This document shows positions 60,305-64,000 of a stretch of 64,000 nt of DNA, piece by piece (position 1 is the stretch's first letter; each line of letters opens with the position of its first letter). This stretch comes from Gelidibacter japonicus. GTDB lineage: Bacteria > Bacteroidota > Bacteroidia > Flavobacteriales > Flavobacteriaceae. The stretch spans positions 1-64,000 of the forward strand of contig NZ_BJKB01000013.1 in NCBI RefSeq assembly GCF_010725055.1, given 5' to 3'. The position numbers and the translations under genes were made by a program. The notes under the pieces are model-generated. The model was given only the letters and a program-made list of their open reading frames with translations. It ran no database searches and was not told where the DNA came from.

Positions 60305-61366
60305 CTAAAAGTCCCATCGTAATCCTAAGGACACATTTCGCTGCGCAATAGTCTGATCCTTGAACAAATCGTTAAGATTAAATTTGGCATAAACGCTAAA
60401 ATCGCCAACTCCAACATAAGCACTTACACCATAAACAAAGTTAGAGGTATTATAATCTGATTTAAATTTATCCTTTTGATTTTTCCCATCTTGTTTATAC
60501 TTCAATTTTTGCTTTGTCCCTAAATTGACCCCGCCGAAACCGCCAACGCCAACTTTGAATTGATTGCCCGTATAATATCTGATTCGGTTTCCATAATCCT
60601 TAAATCTTGAGGGACCAAATTCAAAGTGAATCGGAACGACCAAACTTGTAGTTCTAAGTTTCGCCTTTTTCATATCGTATGGAAACGGTTCCAATGTTGT
60701 GACATTTCCGTTCTCAACAAAGTATTGGTTGTCTTTTATGGACAGTTTATTCCATTGTACGGAAAGCCCATAAGTCACTCGCGTAAAATTCGACTTTTTC
60801 AGGAGTCGGGTTTTCCAAAGCCAACCCAGCTCTACAAATCCAGAACCTCCTATTTGGTAAGGTGAATCGTCCAAACTCTGACCTTCGATAATCGTATTGT
60901 TAAAGCCAATGGCAAACACTAAATCGTTGGTAGTGCGAATATCATATTTAGGGGGCTTGTTTTTACTGTTAATGCTAATTCCTGTAAAAGAACCAATGCT
61001 CACACCAATTTCATTTCTATTCTCGCTTTCCAATTTATAACTGGCATCGTTGCGTTGAAGAAGTGCAATTTTATTATCAATAATCGCCAAACGGTTTTCA
61101 ATGTTCAGGGCTCTTTTTTTGGCCATTTCTTTTTTTAAGACTTCGGCATTTTCTTGCGAAATTTCACCTCTTTCAAGACGTTGATTAATCGTCTCTACTT
61201 CGGCCTTTAAAGATGCTTTTTCTTCGTTTACGATTGTTTCTTTTAACTGCTTAAGATTCTCGATTTTGTAGTGATTGTCCGGTTTTTGTAGTGTGTCTTG
61301 TGCATGCGATGGACCCATAATAAGGCAGAGCGATGTCAGCACAACAAGTTTTGTGATTGTGTTCAT
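60305..61366 (-). CDS. Outer-membrane beta-barrel protein with coiled-coil N-terminus
   Basis: The ATG at 61366 gives 353 residues with a signal peptide (MNTITKLVVLTSLCLIMGPSHA-Q); the longer frame reads through a palindromic repeat (61410-61433). Residues about 30-110 form a charged coiled coil ('LKQLKETIVNEEKASLKAEV'). The rest is a small barrel of alternating strands ending 'VSLGLRWDF', with the terminal Phe usual for outer-membrane proteins. It lies downstream of an anti-sigma and an ECF sigma gene and may be their target or sensor. Confidence 0.72.
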   Translation of the reverse strand: MNTITKLVVLTSLCLIMGPSHAQDTLQKPDNHYKIENLKQLKETIVNEEKASLKAEVETINQRLERGEISQENAEVLKKEMAKKRALNIENRLAIIDNKIALLQRNDASYKLESENRNEIGVSIGSFTGISINSKNKPPKYDIRTTNDLVFAIGFNNTIIEGQSLDDSPYQIGGSGFVELGWLWKTRLLKKSNFTRVTYGLSVQWNKLSIKDNQYFVENGNVTTLEPFPYDMKKAKLRTTSLVVPIHFEFGPSRFKDYGNRIRYYTGNQFKVGVGGFGGVNLGTKQKLKYKQDGKNQKDKFKSDYNTSNFVYGVSAYVGVGDFSVYAKFNLNDLFKDQTIAQRNVSLGLRWDF

Positions 61367-61409
61367 GATGTTCGTTTTTTGATTGATGAATTTATTTTTT
61401 ACTCTTTCA

Positions 61410-61433
61410 ATTCCTGCCTTCGCAGAAATTGGT
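61410..61433. repeat. Palindrome between the barrel and anti-sigma genes
   Basis: AATTCCTGCCTTCGCAGAAATT, an imperfect copy of the TTCCTGC..GCAGGAA family. Confidence 0.65.
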
Positions 61434-62180
61434 TTAATTATTTCGTTCCGCAACTGCAGTTTTTACGGTTTCATAACTATTCTTTAAAGCTTCAAAGATT
61501 TTATTTCTAAACGATTGCTGTAAGTCGGATTCGACGTCCTGTAACAGCGCATTTGCATCGACCGTTAATGTACCTCCCTGAGCCATGGTTTGAAACCTAA
61601 TTTCCTTCTGAGCCTGAGCTAACAACGCATCAATATCAGCATCAGTTACGGTTTGACCCTTACTTTTTAAATCCTGAATTTGGGCAACAATCTCAGAGAC
61701 TTTTTTATCTTCTAAAATTTCCTTTTGAAGATTTGTATCTAATGGTTCAGTTATTTCCTTCTCGATTTTAGCAACAGAACTGTACTTATTTATTGGTGGC
61801 GTTAAATCATTCTGGTTTTTGAGAAGCTCTTTTTCAGCGGTATTTTTATCAACCGGCTGGAGCATTTCATCATCTTGCTGTGTTGTTGCTATCTGTTCTT
61901 CCACTGGCAATCTCTCCGTCGGAATATTATACTCATCAACCTGTTCCTGCGTATTGACTATAACCGGACTTTGACTTTCAGTGCTATTCCCGTTGAAAAA
62001 AACGTTCACCGTAAATAATATCGCTACAACACTAGCTGCAATACCTATCCACCAATACATTGTTTTACTCTTCTTTTTATCGGCAGCATCCAATTGGCCG
62101 GCCAAGGTATCCCACGATGTAGCAGATGGCTTGATTGTTCTATTCTCAAGCGTTTCCCTTATATTATCCTCCCATTTCAT
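61434..62180 (-). CDS. Putative anti-sigma factor
   Basis: The ATG at 62180 gives 248 residues beginning MKWEDNIRETLENRTIKPSA, a cytoplasmic helical segment that would hold the sigma factor. One membrane helix follows (about 41-62, 'MYWWIGIAASVVAILFTVNV'), and the remainder is periplasmic, Gln/Glu-rich and probably disordered or coiled. It overlaps the upstream sigma gene by 17 nt, the usual arrangement for an ECF sigma/anti-sigma pair. No known ligand domain is seen. Confidence 0.72.
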   Translation of the reverse strand: MKWEDNIRETLENRTIKPSATSWDTLAGQLDAADKKKSKTMYWWIGIAASVVAILFTVNVFFNGNSTESQSPVIVNTQEQVDEYNIPTERLPVEEQIATTQQDDEMLQPVDKNTAEKELLKNQNDLTPPINKYSSVAKIEKEITEPLDTNLQKEILEDKKVSEIVAQIQDLKSKGQTVTDADIDALLAQAQKEIRFQTMAQGGTLTVDANALLQDVESDLQQSFRNKIFEALKNSYETVKTAVAERNN

Positions 62181-62739
62181 CTGTACCATTATTTATATTG
62201 TTCCACTTGTTGATCTTGTATTGCAATAGCTGTCTTGCCTTAAACAATTGCGATTTTGAGGTACCTTCATTGATATTCAGCAAACTTGCAATTTCATGAT
62301 GTTTGTAGCCTTCAATGGCATACATTACAAAAACCATTTTATAGCCTTCGGGCAATTCGTCAATATGCTGTTGGATCTCATTCACTTCAATTGCCGTTTG
62401 GATGTTGCTAACCTGTTCAGGATTTACCTCTATATCTTCAACCGAAAACTCAATCTTCTTTTCCTGCCTCAAAAAAGAAATAGCTTCCCTGACCATGATC
62501 CTCCGGAGCCAACCCTCAAAACTGCCTTCGTTCTTAAAGGATTTTAAGTTGACAAAAGCTTTAAAAAATCCGTTTAACATAACCTCTTCCGCTTTTTGAA
62601 TATCCTTTACATAATATCTACAAATACTCAACATTTTTGGAGCATGGGCCTCATAAAGCCTGTGCTGCGCCTCACGATTGTTCTCGGCCGCTTTTTTAAT
62701 GAGCGCGATGTTGTGGCTATGTAGTTGAATGACTTTCAA
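62164..62739 (-). CDS. ECF-type RNA polymerase sigma factor
   Basis: A 191-residue sigma factor with region 2 ('LYEAHAPKMLSICRYYVKDI', 'EEVMLNGFFKAFVNLKSFK', 'FEGWLRRIMVREAISFLR') and region 4 ('IDELPEGYKMVFVMYAIEGY', 'HHEIASLLNINEGTSKSQLF'). It directs transcription of a small gene set, probably for the envelope. The anti-sigma gene overlaps its end, and a barrel-protein gene follows. The three form one unit. Confidence 0.92.
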   Translation of the reverse strand: MKVIQLHSHNIALIKKAAENNREAQHRLYEAHAPKMLSICRYYVKDIQKAEEVMLNGFFKAFVNLKSFKNEGSFEGWLRRIMVREAISFLRQEKKIEFSVEDIEVNPEQVSNIQTAIEVNEIQQHIDELPEGYKMVFVMYAIEGYKHHEIASLLNINEGTSKSQLFKARQLLQYKINKWNNINNGTDEMGG

Positions 62740-62951
62740 AAATTGGTTCTATTAGGTCTTCTATTTATAAAGACGCAAAAATCACGTAAAAGGTTGCCTG
62801 GGGAATTAATTTTTTTTTATTGAGTTGTTTAAAAAAAGACGAATGACACTGGATATAAGGAGGTTATCACAATGAATTAAACGTCTATTATTTTAAAAAA
62901 GTCAAGCGCTTCGCACTTGTATCTTCATGCTTCGAGCTTCAAACTCAGCAC

Positions 62952-63929
62952 CTACTTCTTCCTGTCAATCACATAATTGACCATTAGTAGCAACGATGCT
63001 TTAAATTGAGATTCGGGATAGTTATTTAAAAGCAGTAAGGCTTCGTCCTGAAATTCGAGCATTTTAGAAACAGCGTATTCCAATCCCCCTTTATTTTTCA
63101 CAAATGCAATAACCTCTTTAACGCGCTTTCTATCTTTATTATGGTTTTTAACCGAATTGATCAACCAGGACTTTTCCTTTTTAGTAGAATTATTAATGGC
63201 ATAAATAAGCGGAAGGGTCATTTTTCGCTCTTTGATATCGATTCCCGTTGGCTTTCCGATAGCTTCATTACCATAGTCGAATAGATCGTCCTTAATTTGA
63301 AATGCCATTCCGATAAGTTCCCCAAATTTACGCATGATTTCCACATCAGGCGCATTGGGTTTTACGGAAGCCGCACCAAGACTACAACATGCTGCAATGA
63401 GAGTCGCTGTTTTTTGCCGAATAATTTCGTAGTAAACGTCTTCCGTAATATCCAGTTGACGTGCCTTTTCAATTTGCAACAACTCACCTTCGCTCATTTC
63501 CCTAACGGCTACGGAAATAATTTTAAGCAAGTCAAAATCATTGTTATCAATGGAGAGCAGCAAGCCTTTTGACAGTAGATAATCGCCAATAAGCACGGCA
63601 ATTTTGTTCTTCCATAAGGCATTGACCGAGAAAAAGCCGCGCCGTCTATTGCTATCATCTACCACATCATCGTGTACCAAGGTGGCGGTGTGGATCAGTT
63701 CTATGACCGCAGCGCCTCTGTAAGTCCGTTCGCTAACATTGCCATTATTGACCATTTTGGCGACGAGAAACACGAACATAGGTCGCATTTGCTTGCCTTT
63801 TCTATTGACAATAAAGGTGGTAATCCTATTTAAAAGTGCCACTTTTGAAGACATGGAGAGCAGGAACTTCTGTTCGAAAAGTTCCATTTCATAGGCAATG
63901 GGCTGCTTTATTTGTTCGTCAATTTTCAA
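62952..63929 (-). CDS. All-trans polyprenyl diphosphate synthase
   Basis: A 325-residue prenyl synthase with the first Asp-rich motif 'LVHDDVVDDSNRRRG' (about 84-98), the second 'GMAFQIKDDLFDY', the KxxRP region 'GKQMRPMFVFLVAK' and the Lys pair 'KPTGIDIKERKMTLPLI'. It elongates farnesyl diphosphate to the side chain of menaquinone. A small residue context before the first motif fits a medium-chain product (C30-C40), but chain length cannot be fixed by eye. Bases 62740-62951 downstream hold only AT-rich sequence and a few CTTC words. Confidence 0.93.
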   Translation of the reverse strand: MKIDEQIKQPIAYEMELFEQKFLLSMSSKVALLNRITTFIVNRKGKQMRPMFVFLVAKMVNNGNVSERTYRGAAVIELIHTATLVHDDVVDDSNRRRGFFSVNALWKNKIAVLIGDYLLSKGLLLSIDNNDFDLLKIISVAVREMSEGELLQIEKARQLDITEDVYYEIIRQKTATLIAACCSLGAASVKPNAPDVEIMRKFGELIGMAFQIKDDLFDYGNEAIGKPTGIDIKERKMTLPLIYAINNSTKKEKSWLINSVKNHNKDRKRVKEVIAFVKNKGGLEYAVSKMLEFQDEALLLLNNYPESQFKASLLLMVNYVIDRKK

Positions 63930-64000
63930 ATGGAGGTCGTCAAGCGAATTTCTATAACAAACGTACTAAAAATGGGAATGATATGCTATCTAAAATTTCA

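Overview
The window is a chromosomal segment of a member of the Flavobacteriaceae (Bacteroidetes). The grounds are the gliding genes gldB and gldC next to nadE, a SusC/SusD pair, a Porin_10 protein, a fused alpha/beta E1 of the 2-oxoacid dehydrogenase type, a primase without zinc ligands, AT-rich DNA, and many promoters of the Bacteroidetes form TTG-N17-21-TAnnTTTG. Genus cannot be told from the sequence alone.

Layout. Bases 1-600 hold what looks like the upstream control region of an rRNA operon that runs leftward out of the window: three tandem promoters and a boxA-like site, backed by a GC-rich structured repeat. From 1050 to 9391 lie an outer-membrane porin, an isolated SusC/SusD pair and rnhB. 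From 9419 to 33018 comes mostly housekeeping and envelope material: a beta-propeller lipoprotein, an OmpA protein, a nucleoid-associated protein, lipB, lysS, a zinc metalloprotease, two tandem alpha/beta hydrolases, hemL with a GH73/LysM hydrolase and an ACC-deaminase-like enzyme, hutU, and a SulP transporter.

From 33080 to 54067 all genes lie on the minus strand and form a catabolic region: a TetR regulator, then paaE-A-B-C-D-G-H-I, a YpfJ-type peptidase, paaJ, paaZ, a paaF-like hydratase, paaY, and the E2 and fused E1 of a branched-chain-type 2-oxoacid dehydrogenase. PaaABCE epoxidise phenylacetyl-CoA, PaaG and PaaZ isomerise and open the ring, and PaaF/H/J carry out beta-oxidation to acetyl-CoA and succinyl-CoA. 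No phenylacetate-CoA ligase (paaK) is present; the adjacent dehydrogenase might supply phenylacetyl-CoA from phenylpyruvate (inference).

This catabolic region is riddled with small insertions: four four-helix-bundle ORFs (PF05635 type), two single-domain GIY-YIG ORFs, a MazF toxin-antitoxin pair, and many short palindromes. Each four-helix ORF sits in the middle of a long inverted repeat built of simple-sequence arms, and two matching palindromes without an ORF lie between neighbouring paa genes. One GIY-YIG ORF is bracketed by direct copies of a stretch that includes the start codon of the E2 gene. Palindromes also contribute codons inside or at the ends of paaY, paaJ, bkd E1 and bkd E2, and simple-repeat arms do so in paaH. 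I regard this as the most interesting signal of the window: candidate small mobile or homing elements that colonise one operon without breaking it.

From 54122 to 63929 follow a rhodanese, a DUF4230 protein, gldC-gldB, nadE, an atypical response regulator whose phospho-acceptor Asp is Glu, dnaG, a beta-barrel protein with an ECF sigma/anti-sigma pair, and a polyprenyl synthase. No tRNA, rRNA body, CRISPR array or full insertion sequence was recognised.
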